Below the pieces are notes generated by a model that was not told the DNA's origin, made no database searches, and saw nothing but the letters and a program-made list of their open reading frames with translations. A stretch of DNA of 64,000 nucleotides from Roseivirga sp. (GTDB lineage Bacteria > Bacteroidota > Bacteroidia > Cytophagales > Cyclobacteriaceae), in the NCBI GenBank assembly GCA_029262895.1, contig JAJCYM010000042.1, positions 1 through 64,000 of the forward strand. The letters are read 5' to 3'. Position 1 is the stretch's first letter. Each line of letters begins with the position of its first letter. Positions 34,071 through 42,922 of this stretch are shown here, piece by piece. The position numbers and the translations under genes were made by a program.

Positions 34071-34790
34071 ATGAAAACTATGGTAATTGATGACTCTCGA
34101 CTTGCAAGGAACGAGTTGAAGAGGTTGCTCAAGGAGCTGGATAACATTCAGATTGTGGGTGAGGCGGCAAGTGTTGATGAAGCCCTGGAAAAGATGGCTG
34201 AATTGAAACCAGACCTTATTTTTCTTGACATTCAAATGCCAGGTAAAAGCGGTTTTGATTTGCTGGAGGAGTTGGAAATGGTACCTGAGGTAATTTTCTC
34301 AACAGCCTATGATGAACATGCGCTAAAGGCATTTGAATACAATGCATTGGATTACCTGGTTAAACCAGTACAAAAACAGCGACTGGCAGGTGCCATCTCT
34401 AAGGTTTTCGAAAAAGTAGAGAAAAAACAGCGAGGTAGTGGAGAGGACAACCAGTTAACCCTCGATGATCAGGTTTTTGTAAAAGATGGAGAACGTTGTT
34501 GGTTTGTACAGCTTTCGGATATCAAGTTGTTCGAAGTCAGTGGCAATTATACCACGGTTTATTTTGACAACTCCAAGCCAATGATCACCAGAACCTTAAA
34601 CTATCTGGAAACCAGGTTGGACGATAAGACATTTTTTAGGGCAAATCGGCAACAAATCATTAATTTGAAGTGGATTGAGCGTATAGAGCCTTGGTTTAGT
34701 GGAAGCCTTAGAATTTATATGAAGGGTGGTGAGGAGATTGATGTTTCCAGAAGGCAAACGCTAAAATTCAAGGATTTAATGAGTTTTTAA
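34071..34790 (+). CDS. LytTR-family response regulator
   Basis: The 239-residue protein has a receiver domain (DD at 7-8, phospho-acceptor Asp53 in FLDIQMPG, STAYDEHALKAFE, Lys in VKPVQ). A LytTR DNA-binding domain follows (about 135-239: LFEVSGNYTTVYF, FFRANRQQIINL). It pairs with the upstream LytS-type kinase. LytTR proteins bind paired direct repeats at promoters; I could not identify such a target upstream of this operon. Confidence 0.94.
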   Translation: MKTMVIDDSRLARNELKRLLKELDNIQIVGEAASVDEALEKMAELKPDLIFLDIQMPGKSGFDLLEELEMVPEVIFSTAYDEHALKAFEYNALDYLVKPVQKQRLAGAISKVFEKVEKKQRGSGEDNQLTLDDQVFVKDGERCWFVQLSDIKLFEVSGNYTTVYFDNSKPMITRTLNYLETRLDDKTFFRANRQQIINLKWIERIEPWFSGSLRIYMKGGEEIDVSRRQTLKFKDLMSF

Positions 34791-34798
34791 TTGACCAT

Positions 34799-35389
34799 AT
34801 GAAAAAAGGAACGGCTCGAATCTTTTTGGAATTCTTTTCTATTCTAATCGCTGTGGTGTTGGGCATGAGTCTGACCGAATGGAGGCAGACTTTCTTGAAT
34901 CATCGTCAGGCAAAGGAATCATTTCAAAATATTATTGAGGAGATTCAGGATAATTACGAGGAGCTACTTGGAGATTCCGTAGATGTAAAGAAAAATGTGG
35001 ATGACCTTGAGGCTTGGATCAGAGTAGAATCAGATAGGAAGGATACATTGGATTTGTCGGTAAACTTCCGATTGAGTTTTATGAGTAATTCGGCCTTTGA
35101 TGTAGCGAAACTCAATCAATCATTGACTTTTCTGGACAATGAAAAGGTCTTGGAACTTTCGGACGTTTATGAAACACAAGAGTTCTACGAGAAAGCGGCT
35201 GGTGATGTATTTGATCCTATGATCGCTATGATTAAGATGGAAGACTCGAATAGTAAACGATACAGAGAAGAACTTATCGCTTTTAGATATAAAGTAGGAT
35301 TGGCCTATAGTGGTATAGTTACCTACTTGAGGGTTGCCAGAAGGTTTTTGGATGAATATGCTAGCACATCTGCTCCAACAGAGCAATAG
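34799..35389 (+). CDS. Membrane-anchored hypothetical protein of LytTR operon
   Basis: The 196-residue protein has one N-terminal membrane helix (FLEFFSILIAVVLGMSLTEW, 10-29). A mostly helical domain with an acidic coiled stretch (FQNIIEEIQDNYEELLGD) comes next. It begins 8 bp after the LytTR stop, so it is the third gene of the operon and may be its output or a sensor accessory. Its 3' end overlaps the convergent mfd gene by 29 bp. No family function is known to me. Confidence 0.75.
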   Translation: MKKGTARIFLEFFSILIAVVLGMSLTEWRQTFLNHRQAKESFQNIIEEIQDNYEELLGDSVDVKKNVDDLEAWIRVESDRKDTLDLSVNFRLSFMSNSAFDVAKLNQSLTFLDNEKVLELSDVYETQEFYEKAAGDVFDPMIAMIKMEDSNSKRYREELIAFRYKVGLAYSGIVTYLRVARRFLDEYASTSAPTEQ

Positions 35390-38300
35390 CTTCTTCTACG
35401 ATCAGCACCTCATCAATTCTTAAAATCAACCGCTTTTTGTATTCTTTCATGTGGCATTTTCTCGGATGTGCCTGAACATAGGCCAGGATTTTTCCGAAAA
35501 CAGGGGACTGAAAGTATTTTTCATTATCGGAGGGCACAAAATAACATTTGAGCGATCCGTTTTTCATGGTCACCTTTTCGAAACCCAACTTTTCAGCCAA
35601 CCAACGTAACCTTACGGTTTTAATCAAATCATTGACAGGTTGTGGAATTGGGCCAAATCGATCAATTATGCTTTCAATAAACTTATCGAGCTCAGTCTCA
35701 TTCTTGATGCCATCAAGTTTGGAATACAGGCTCAGTCGTTCTGCAATATTGGAGACGTAGCCATCAGGGATTAAAATTTCAAGGTCGGTTTCAATCGTAC
35801 AATCCTGGACTACAACGGCCGCGGCTTCCTTTACCAGGTCTTTTGTGAAGAGGTCTTTGAATTCTGTCTCTTTCAATTCCTGGACAGCATCATCAAGAAT
35901 TTTATGATACATCTCAAAGCCTAAATCAGAAATAAAACCACTCTGTTCTGCGCCAAGCAAGTTTCCAGCGCCTCGAATGTCAAGATCCCTCATGGCCACC
36001 TTAAAGCCATCACCTAAATCAGAAAACTCCTCCAGGGCACTCAGGCGTTTTCTGGATTCGGAACTCAAGCCAATGGTTGGTGGAGTAAGCAAAAAACAAA
36101 AAGCCTTTCTGTTGGAGCGCCCTACCCTTCCGCGCATTTGATGTAAGTCGGACAGTCCAAACATATTGGCGCGATTGATAATAATGGTATTGGCATTGGG
36201 AATGTCAAGGCCCGATTCAATAATGTTGGTGGAAACCAGTACATCAAATTCTCCCTCGATGAATTTAACCATTACCTTCTCAAGCTTGCTACCCTCCATT
36301 TGCCCATGGGCCACACCAATTCTGGCATCGGGAACAAGCTTTAATACAATGTTTCCTACCTGATCTATGTCTTGAATTCTGTTATGAACAAAAAATACCT
36401 GGCCACCACGTCTGAGCTCAAAACTGATGGCATCCCTGATTATGGATTCGTTGAAGTGATGAATTTCAGTAGTCACGGGCTGTCTGTTGGGAGGAGCTGT
36501 ACCAATTACACTTAAATCGCGAGCACCCATTAAGGAAAAGTGTAATGTTCTGGGAATGGGCGTGGCCGTAAGCGTAAGCACATCTACGTTTACTCGCATT
36601 TCTTTAAGCTTGTCCTTGACCTTCACTCCAAATTTCTGCTCTTCGTCAATCACCAAAAGTCCCAAATCCTTAAATACAACATCCTTATTGACGATTCTGT
36701 GAGTACCGATGAGGATTTCCGTTTTACCCTCCTTTACACGTTCGAGCGTCTCTTTAATTTCTTTAGTGGTCTTGAATCGATTGATGTACTCGACCTTCAA
36801 AGGGAAATTGGCAAGTCGCTCACTAAAGGTTCTGAAGTGTTGCATGGCCAATATAGTTGTTGGCACAAGTACTGCAACCTGTTTGCCATTGACCACTGCC
36901 TTAAATGCGGCACGAATAGCAACCTCGGTCTTACCAAAACCCACATCACCACAAACCAGGCGATCCATTGGATGGGCCAGCTCCATATCGTCCTTAACAT
37001 CAGCAGTGGCAGTGGCTTGATCCGGTGTGTCTTCATAGATGAATGAAGATTCTAGCTCGGCTTGCAGAAATCCATCTTCCGGATAGGCAAATCCTGGAGC
37101 GTTTTTCCTCTTAGCGTATAGGCTGATGAGGTCTTTGGCAATGTCCTGGACCTTTTTCTTAACTCTCTTTTTCTTATTCTCCCATTCCTGAGAGCCCAAC
37201 TTGCTCATGGCGGGTGGCACACCCTCCTGACCAGAATATCTGGAAATTTTGTGTAGGGCATGAATGCTGATATAAAGCAAATCGTCATCGCGATAAACCA
37301 ACCTTATAGCCTCTTGTTCATTGCCGGCAACCTGAATCTTTTCCATGCCCGCAAACCTGCCAACACCATGGTCAATATGGGTTACATAGTCACCGGGCTG
37401 GAGAGAGCGAAGCTCTTTAAGGGTAAGTGCCTTTGATTTGCTGTGCCGGGTTTTGGTTTTGTACCGGTGAAATCGGTCAAAAAGTTGATGGTCGGTATAA
37501 CAGGCAATTTTTAGCTGGTTATCAATAAACCCTTGTCTGAGGCCAATGTTCAAGGGTTGAATCTTAATTGTTGGATCCAGCTCCTCAAATATGGTTTCCA
37601 GCCTGTTGATCTGGGTTATAGACTCGGCAGAGATGATATTGGTCATGCCTTGTGCCTGCAGGTCGGAAAGGCTATCGGCAATCAGATCGAAATTTTTGTT
37701 AAAGGAGGTTTGTGGCTTGGCATCGAATTCGAAGCTATTTGAAGGAGGGTTGTAAAACCTATTTCCAAATTCAATCTTCATATATGGATGCAACTGTTCT
37801 GCAAAGCTCTCTCTTGTCTCGAAAAGGGCCTCAGGATCCAGAACCACCTGAACATCAGTCACCGACAAAACCTGGTCGAAATTGTCCGTGGCTTTCTTAA
37901 AATACTTATCGATTGTATCCGCAGTCTGCTGAAAGTCTTTGAACCAAACCTTTGTGTTATTAGGAATAAAGCTCAAAAATGACTGCCTGGTTTCCTCGAG
38001 CAGCTTTGTTTGTATGTTTGGGATTATATTAATCTGTCTAACGCTATCCTGGCTAAGTTGACTGGCAGGCTCAAAAGTCCTGATGCTGTCTATTTCATTG
38101 CCGAAGAGCTCAATTCTATAGGGAAGATCATGGGCATAGGAGAAAACATCTATAATACCTCCTCTGACCGAAAATTGCCCTGCTTCATAAACGAAATCGG
38201 TCTTTTCAAAATCGTAGGTTTGAAGCAATTCACTAAGAAATTCAATATCTAATTGCTCCCCGACTTTCGCAGAAAAGGTATTGCTGGTCAATGATCTTTT

Positions 38301-38708
38301 GTTGATCACCTTTTCAGTCAGTGCCTCAGGATATGTGACAATCAACTCACCCGTGGAGGCCTTATTATTAATTCGGTTGAGAATCTCAGCCCGCATCAGA
38401 ATGTTAGCATTCTCCGTTTCGTCAAATTGATATGGCCGTTTGTAAGAGGTAGGAAATAACAATACCTCCTTGTCACCCGCGAGATTCTGTAAGTCGTTAT
38501 GAAAATACGCAGCCTCCTCTTTGTCATGCATCACAAAGAGATTTGTTTGCTTGTTGATTTGATATAGGGAAGTGGCCACTACAGCATCAAGGCTACCTAC
38601 CAGACCCTTCAGGTGGATTGTGGCGTCCTCATTTGCCTGGATGGTCTCGCCTATTGTTTGAATAAGTGAGTCTTCTTTATAAACCCATATGAAATCTCTG
38701 ATTTTCAA
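35361..38708 (-). CDS. mfd: Transcription-repair coupling factor Mfd
   Basis: The protein has an N-terminal UvrB-like module, the RNA-polymerase-interacting CarD-like domain (LQPGDYVTHIDHGVGRFAGM), and a RecG-like helicase with GDVGFGKTEVA, LLVIDEEQKFGV and the MRGRVGRSNRKAF motif. A C-terminal TRCF domain closes it. It dislodges stalled RNA polymerase and recruits UvrA. The longest frame starts at 38801, but the first 31 residues look non-coding. A TTG at 38708 gives MKIRDFIWVYKED, aligns with family N-termini, has AGG seven bases upstream, and yields 1115 residues, the usual size. It overlaps the convergent membrane gene by 29 bp. Confidence 0.95.
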   Translation of the reverse strand: MKIRDFIWVYKEDSLIQTIGETIQANEDATIHLKGLVGSLDAVVATSLYQINKQTNLFVMHDKEEAAYFHNDLQNLAGDKEVLLFPTSYKRPYQFDETENANILMRAEILNRINNKASTGELIVTYPEALTEKVINKRSLTSNTFSAKVGEQLDIEFLSELLQTYDFEKTDFVYEAGQFSVRGGIIDVFSYAHDLPYRIELFGNEIDSIRTFEPASQLSQDSVRQINIIPNIQTKLLEETRQSFLSFIPNNTKVWFKDFQQTADTIDKYFKKATDNFDQVLSVTDVQVVLDPEALFETRESFAEQLHPYMKIEFGNRFYNPPSNSFEFDAKPQTSFNKNFDLIADSLSDLQAQGMTNIISAESITQINRLETIFEELDPTIKIQPLNIGLRQGFIDNQLKIACYTDHQLFDRFHRYKTKTRHSKSKALTLKELRSLQPGDYVTHIDHGVGRFAGMEKIQVAGNEQEAIRLVYRDDDLLYISIHALHKISRYSGQEGVPPAMSKLGSQEWENKKKRVKKKVQDIAKDLISLYAKRKNAPGFAYPEDGFLQAELESSFIYEDTPDQATATADVKDDMELAHPMDRLVCGDVGFGKTEVAIRAAFKAVVNGKQVAVLVPTTILAMQHFRTFSERLANFPLKVEYINRFKTTKEIKETLERVKEGKTEILIGTHRIVNKDVVFKDLGLLVIDEEQKFGVKVKDKLKEMRVNVDVLTLTATPIPRTLHFSLMGARDLSVIGTAPPNRQPVTTEIHHFNESIIRDAISFELRRGGQVFFVHNRIQDIDQVGNIVLKLVPDARIGVAHGQMEGSKLEKVMVKFIEGEFDVLVSTNIIESGLDIPNANTIIINRANMFGLSDLHQMRGRVGRSNRKAFCFLLTPPTIGLSSESRKRLSALEEFSDLGDGFKVAMRDLDIRGAGNLLGAEQSGFISDLGFEMYHKILDDAVQELKETEFKDLFTKDLVKEAAAVVVQDCTIETDLEILIPDGYVSNIAERLSLYSKLDGIKNETELDKFIESIIDRFGPIPQPVNDLIKTVRLRWLAEKLGFEKVTMKNGSLKCYFVPSDNEKYFQSPVFGKILAYVQAHPRKCHMKEYKKRLILRIDEVLIVEEAIALLEQMC

Positions 38709-38846
38709 TGTCGGACCTGCGGTTTTGCAGGCAGCAAAGGTAAGTAAATCTCTTATTCCTGATTCGGATTTAATATTTACCAGTCTTAAAAAAATTGGCA
38801 CTTTTTGAAACTCCTGCGTTTAATACTGGACCGGCATGGCCAAAAC

Positions 38847-39473
38847 ATGAAAAAAGAGAAGCTCCATCTCGACCTAAAAAAGGAAGCATTTCGAAAAATT
38901 GAAGGAATGCACAGGCATAAAGTATTGCTTTATGTGAGCATGATGGGAAGTGCATTAATCTTTTTTTTTATGACAATTGCCTTCACTGTCAGTGTGCCTG
39001 AGAGCTCTAGAGGAGGTGCTTTCGAATTCCCTAAGGCATTTGTGCTTAGCACGATCTTGCTACTGCTCTCCAGTTTTGGCGTGAGCAAAGTGTTGCCAGC
39101 ATTTGAAGAGGGGAATGTTGAAACGGTTAAGAAATGGCTTGGCGCTACTCTTTTTCTGGGGCTGGTATTTGCCGCTTCACAAATATTGGGCTGGCAGGCG
39201 TTGAAGAATGAAGAGCTTCTGTTATCAGGTCAAGACTCGGTTGCTTATCTATATGTGATTTCTGGTCTGCACGTTGCACACATGACCGGATTACTTGGTT
39301 TTCTCCTATGGTTGCTGATGAAATGCCACAAGGCCACAAAAGACCCCGTAAACAGACTGGTCTATGAAACCAATTCTTATCAAAAAGTGAGGTTTGAAAT
39401 GCTAACGGATGCCTGGCATTTCATTGATGTCCTCTGGCTCCTCCTTTTTTGCTATTTCTTCTTTATTTTCTAG
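38847..39473 (+). CDS. Heme-copper (cytochrome c) oxidase subunit III-like protein
   Basis: From ATG 38847 the protein is 208 residues with five predicted membrane helices. It ends in WHFIDVLWLLLFCYFF, the characteristic last helix of COX3 (W-H-F-x-D-x-x-W). The SGLHVAHMTGLLGFLLW helix, with its conserved His, also fits. A start at 38805 would add 14 unconvincing residues and abut the longest mfd frame. It is alone here, away from subunits I and II, so it may be an orphan subunit of a terminal oxidase. Confidence 0.8.
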   Translation: MKKEKLHLDLKKEAFRKIEGMHRHKVLLYVSMMGSALIFFFMTIAFTVSVPESSRGGAFEFPKAFVLSTILLLLSSFGVSKVLPAFEEGNVETVKKWLGATLFLGLVFAASQILGWQALKNEELLLSGQDSVAYLYVISGLHVAHMTGLLGFLLWLLMKCHKATKDPVNRLVYETNSYQKVRFEMLTDAWHFIDVLWLLLFCYFFFIF

Positions 39474-39491
39474 AGATTAAATCAGGGTTTA

Positions 39492-39527
39492 AACAAAATA
39501 AGGCCGCGCAACGCACTGCACGACCTT
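39492..39527 (-). terminator. Probable rho-independent terminator for the 39.6-40.8 kb gene
   Basis: Read on the minus strand, AAGGTCGTGCA and TGCGCGGCCTT can pair over 11 positions (two G-U wobbles) around a 6-base loop, followed by ATTTTGTTT. It lies about 45 bp past the minus-strand stop. On the plus strand the same sequence has two C-A mismatches, so the minus gene is the better client. Confidence 0.5.
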
Positions 39528-39570
39528 TGAGTTATTGACCAGTAAGAGTTTTTGACCTTTGAGCTCTTTC

Positions 39571-40809
39571 TTAGTTGTTGAATGTAATTTCTTTGATATC
39601 GTCCCAGAAGACGTATTTAGAATCGTTGCCGTTTCCAATCAAGACTATAACACCATCATTGTCTTCACTCACATCTCTTGAATCTCCCAACATGATTTCA
39701 GTACCATTTTTTAAGAAAATGGTTGAGTTATCATAGTTTTTAGGAACGATCTTGCTGATGTATTTAACTGGGATGAAATATTCGATGTCATCATCGGAAC
39801 CCTGGATCATTTCGAAGTCATATTCTTCATCAAGATCATAAATCAGGGTACCTGTAAGTGTTTCTCCGTTAGTTGTAGTTACTGTACCAGTGATCTTTTT
39901 TGGGTTGGCAAAAGTGCTGTAACTGTTGCCAGAATTTGGCGCTGCACTGAATTCCACTTTCTTAAACTCTCTCCATGGAATATCTACTCGGCCAAAGTCA
40001 GTGTTAACAATGATTCCTCTGTTTCCGCTATTAACATCATTGCTGCCTCTTAGGTAAAGCTCACGACCTGACTTGGTTACCACCGCACTACCTGAACGGT
40101 CTCTTTCAATTGATTTGATGTTACCGAACTCTACATCCAGATTACCATCTCGAGACTGACCATCCAAAATGTCTGTTGAAATTCTCTCATCATGGTCCCA
40201 CTGAATAAAACCGGTGAATTCACCACCGTAAACAGTTACTGTACCATATAATGGCTCCCCTAGTTTTGAACCCAGGCTTTTAGGTGTATCCATAAATTCG
40301 ATGATATCAATTCTGCTCCATCGGAATGACATTTTGCCCAATTCCTGATCCATAATAACCACCTCGTTCCCGAAGTCATTTGAGCCATCCTTAACGTAGA
40401 TTTTCTCACCATCGCGTAGGGTCAATTCTACCTCAGATCGTCTGTTAATTTCAAGTTTAGCAATATCGCCAAATCGGCACCTGAACTCGTGAGTAACATC
40501 ATAACTTCTGCTGCTAGACCAGTTCCAGTTGATTCCCGAAATTCTTCGCCTGTCATCTCGATCCCTGTCTCTTAACCTGTCTCGATCATCCCTGGAAAGA
40601 TATTTTGAAGCTTCGTTGTCCTCTTTGGTACCATTGAATTGGTCTGCCCAATAAGCCTCTTCTTTTCCCCATCGGATTTGACCTGTAAATGACTCCCCGT
40701 CTATGGTGGTGACCTTTCCATAGATGAAGCCATCATCCTGTGCATTTGTATTGAAAGCCATACCGAGGATCAGCAGAGCTATCATTGTGATTTTAGACAT
40801 TAATTTCAT
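39571..40809 (-). CDS. Secreted triple-repeat beta protein, paralogue of the 42.9-44.2 kb gene
   Basis: The 412-residue protein has a signal peptide (ITMIALLILGMAFNTNAQ). It is built of three units, each opening with a Gly-x-Val-Thr...Gly-Glu-x-x-x-Gly strand pair: IYGKVTTIDGESFTGQIRWG, LYGTVTVYGGEFTGFIQWD, ITGTVTTTNGETLTGTLIYD. Each unit closes with an Asp-rich turn and an FRWSRIDIIEF / IPWREFKKVEF / VFWDDIKEITF strand. Each half looks like a small SH3/Sm-like barrel. No enzyme motif is seen. A charged Arg/Asp run (about 72-88) is peculiar to this copy. It follows the LytS/LytTR operon by 300 bp. Confidence 0.75.
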   Translation of the reverse strand: MKLMSKITMIALLILGMAFNTNAQDDGFIYGKVTTIDGESFTGQIRWGKEEAYWADQFNGTKEDNEASKYLSRDDRDRLRDRDRDDRRRISGINWNWSSSRSYDVTHEFRCRFGDIAKLEINRRSEVELTLRDGEKIYVKDGSNDFGNEVVIMDQELGKMSFRWSRIDIIEFMDTPKSLGSKLGEPLYGTVTVYGGEFTGFIQWDHDERISTDILDGQSRDGNLDVEFGNIKSIERDRSGSAVVTKSGRELYLRGSNDVNSGNRGIIVNTDFGRVDIPWREFKKVEFSAAPNSGNSYSTFANPKKITGTVTTTNGETLTGTLIYDLDEEYDFEMIQGSDDDIEYFIPVKYISKIVPKNYDNSTIFLKNGTEIMLGDSRDVSEDNDGVIVLIGNGNDSKYVFWDDIKEITFNN

Positions 40810-41109
40810 TTGACTGTTGTTTGAGTTTTATTTCTATTACTCACCAAAGATGCAGGGACAACACCTACTATAAAACAGGAATAGGCTCTACCAGTCAATT
40901 TTTAAACTGAATCGGGAATTTCTACTACCGAAGCTGATACCAAATCAAATACAACATGACGGATACAAATCATTTCTTACCGCTTGTTCTTCGTTGAAAA
41001 AATCGACTATAACGATGCTATGCCCTCATTTTTTGCCTTAATCAAGCGATAATAATTTAATTTCTATTCACGCCATTTTATAATTGAATTGGTATGACAG
41101 GCTTAATAG
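40810..41109. other. Intergenic region upstream of the triple-repeat secreted protein gene
   Basis: These 300 bp lie between the LytTR regulator stop and the start of the secreted protein gene, both on the minus strand. The region is AT-rich. Any promoter of the secreted gene, including a LytTR target, should be here, but I see no paired direct repeat or strong TAnnTTTG element and no hairpin with a T run. Confidence 0.4.
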
Positions 41110-41868
41110 CTATTGATCAAGCCATTTTTTGAAGGAGGGTGTTTTTTCTGAGCTTATCACAATCTCTTCGTCAATCATCGGCTCAAGCCCCAGTTTTAAC
41201 CTGCCTTTGAAATAGGGATGAATGTCTTTAACGGAATCAAAGTGTACAATGAACTTCCTATTGATTCGGAAGAATTGCCGGGGGTTCAGCATGCCATCAA
41301 TTTCCTCCAGCGTATGGTCAAGAGGGTACTTTTGATTTTCGAAGGTCACAATATAGGTGAGCTTATCTCTGGTAAAGAAATACGCAATCTTTTCGACAGG
41401 TATGGCCCTGATTTTTTGTCCAACCTTCGTTAAAAACCTTGATTTAAAGTCTTGTCGGTTTTCCTGAAGAAGGTCTTTAATCTGAGTGATGTCAATTCCT
41501 GAACCTCCATCTGCTGCCTTTGCTTCCGCCTTTTCTACGGCCGCTTTTAATTTCTCCTCTTGTATAGGCTTGAGCAAATAGTCAACACTATTTACTTCAA
41601 AGGCCTTGATGGCGTATTGATCATATGCAGTAGTGAAAATGACCGGACACTCCACTTTTACCTCCGAGAATATTTCGAAGCTTGTTCCATCCAGCAGCTG
41701 AATATCACTAATGATCAAATCGGGGGCATCATGGCTTTGCAGCCACATAATGCCAGCTTCGACTGACTTAATGGAAGAAAGCACTTCTATGCCCGGGCGA
41801 ATATCATTGAGAATTTCTATTAGCCTTTCAGATGCCAGCCTTTCATCTTCAAAAATCAGAATTTTCAT
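41110..41868 (-). CDS. LytTR-family response regulator
   Basis: The 252-residue protein has a receiver domain (ED at 7-8, phospho-acceptor Asp55 in LIISDIQLLDG, TTAYDQYAIKAFE, Lys in LLKPIQ) and a C-terminal LytTR domain (about 150-252, with KIAYFFTRDKLTYIVTF and FFRINRKFIVHF). It starts 10 bp after the kinase stop, so the two are a pair. The flanking triple-repeat protein genes are the obvious candidate targets; that is inference from position. Confidence 0.94.
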   Translation of the reverse strand: MKILIFEDERLASERLIEILNDIRPGIEVLSSIKSVEAGIMWLQSHDAPDLIISDIQLLDGTSFEIFSEVKVECPVIFTTAYDQYAIKAFEVNSVDYLLKPIQEEKLKAAVEKAEAKAADGGSGIDITQIKDLLQENRQDFKSRFLTKVGQKIRAIPVEKIAYFFTRDKLTYIVTFENQKYPLDHTLEEIDGMLNPRQFFRINRKFIVHFDSVKDIHPYFKGRLKLGLEPMIDEEIVISSEKTPSFKKWLDQ

Positions 41869-41878
41869 AGTCTTTAGT

Positions 41879-42922
41879 TTAAACAGATGAGATGTCGATT
41901 AAAGGCACCTTCACAATAAATGAATTGACATTCTTAATTACCTCTACCTTTTTATCAGAAAAGTGAGCGTATCTTCTCTCAATATTGAGTAAGCCTGATT
42001 TGCTGCTTTCTCCTCGAGCAACCTTTTTCTCCTGTAAGTTATTTTGGACCACTAAAAAGTCTTCTCTGACGGAGACGGTTATTTGCAGTGGCTTGGTCTC
42101 TGTGACAACATTGTGTTTGATCGCATTTTCAACCAACATTTGTACGGTCAGCGGAGGTAGATAAGTGCCCCTGGCCGCACTGGGGATATCAATACTAATT
42201 TGTATGGAATCTTCAAATCGGATTTGAAGCAGATACATATAGGCACCAATAAAGTCAAGTTCTTGTCGAAGCAAAACAAGCTCCTCTGAGCTGCTTTGAA
42301 GGATAATGCGATAGACCTCGGCAAATTTTTCCAGATACTTTTGCGACTGTTTCTGATCTTTGCTGATCAATGAGGAAAGTACGTTTAGGTTGTTGAAAAG
42401 AAAGTGAGGATCTAAATGATTTTTTAGGGTGGTTAATTCTGCTTTGATAGACTCTTTTTGAAATTTTTCCGAATTGAGCTGAGAGTCTTTCCAATTCTTT
42501 AAGAATTGAATCCCGAAATTCATAGAAATGCTTGGTAGCAGTAAAATGACGCCAATAATGTTCATTGTCACCATTTGCTGATTATCAGGTGGGTCTTGTG
42601 TCAATGTGACTTTCAAAATGAGGTAAGACAGGTTGATAATCACAAGTGAAAGAAAAACGCCTATGCCCAACTGCGTATAGAATCGGGTGTTTCCGAAGGT
42701 CAGCCAGGGGAGTTTTTTGTCCAGTATTTTTGTAAGCAATCTATTGGTTAGGAATATCAAGGTAAGGACTACAACTATCCAACCGGTATACAGACTTGCT
42801 TCAGGCGATGCATCGGTGCGGAATAAAATGAGAAACACGATTCCAACGAGCCCGATAAATACGGTTAGTTGAATTCGTGCCTTTCTTGAAAGATTTCCCA
42901 ATGAATTTTGGTGCTTAGTCAA
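41879..42922 (-). CDS. Sensor histidine kinase, LytS/His_kinase type
   Basis: The kinase has four membrane helices (about 17-35, 43-60, 80-103, 118-134). The His_kinase motif LKNHLDPHFLFNNLNVL has His173, and a HATPase (VQMLVENAIKHNV, then SSKSGLLNIERRY) follows. The longest frame begins at 43048 and would overlap the preceding gene by 134 bp. A TTG at 42922 overlaps that gene's TAA by only 8 bp and starts MTKHQNSLGNLSRKAR just before the first helix, giving 347 residues. It is translationally coupled to the secreted protein gene upstream. Confidence 0.9.
   Translation of the reverse strand: MTKHQNSLGNLSRKARIQLTVFIGLVGIVFLILFRTDASPEASLYTGWIVVVLTLIFLTNRLLTKILDKKLPWLTFGNTRFYTQLGIGVFLSLVIINLSYLILKVTLTQDPPDNQQMVTMNIIGVILLLPSISMNFGIQFLKNWKDSQLNSEKFQKESIKAELTTLKNHLDPHFLFNNLNVLSSLISKDQKQSQKYLEKFAEVYRIILQSSSEELVLLRQELDFIGAYMYLLQIRFEDSIQISIDIPSAARGTYLPPLTVQMLVENAIKHNVVTETKPLQITVSVREDFLVVQNNLQEKKVARGESSKSGLLNIERRYAHFSDKKVEVIKNVNSFIVKVPLIDISSV

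Noticed and set aside
20016-36060. GC-skew switch used alone as proof of an origin at 19.8 kb
   Set aside because: Hand counts of short samples vary with gene content; the mfd sample on the right shows C over G. It is used only as weak support.
38709-38801. N-terminal extension of mfd to the ATG at 38801
   Set aside because: The 31 added residues look non-coding and the protein would exceed the usual length; the TTG at 38708 aligns better.
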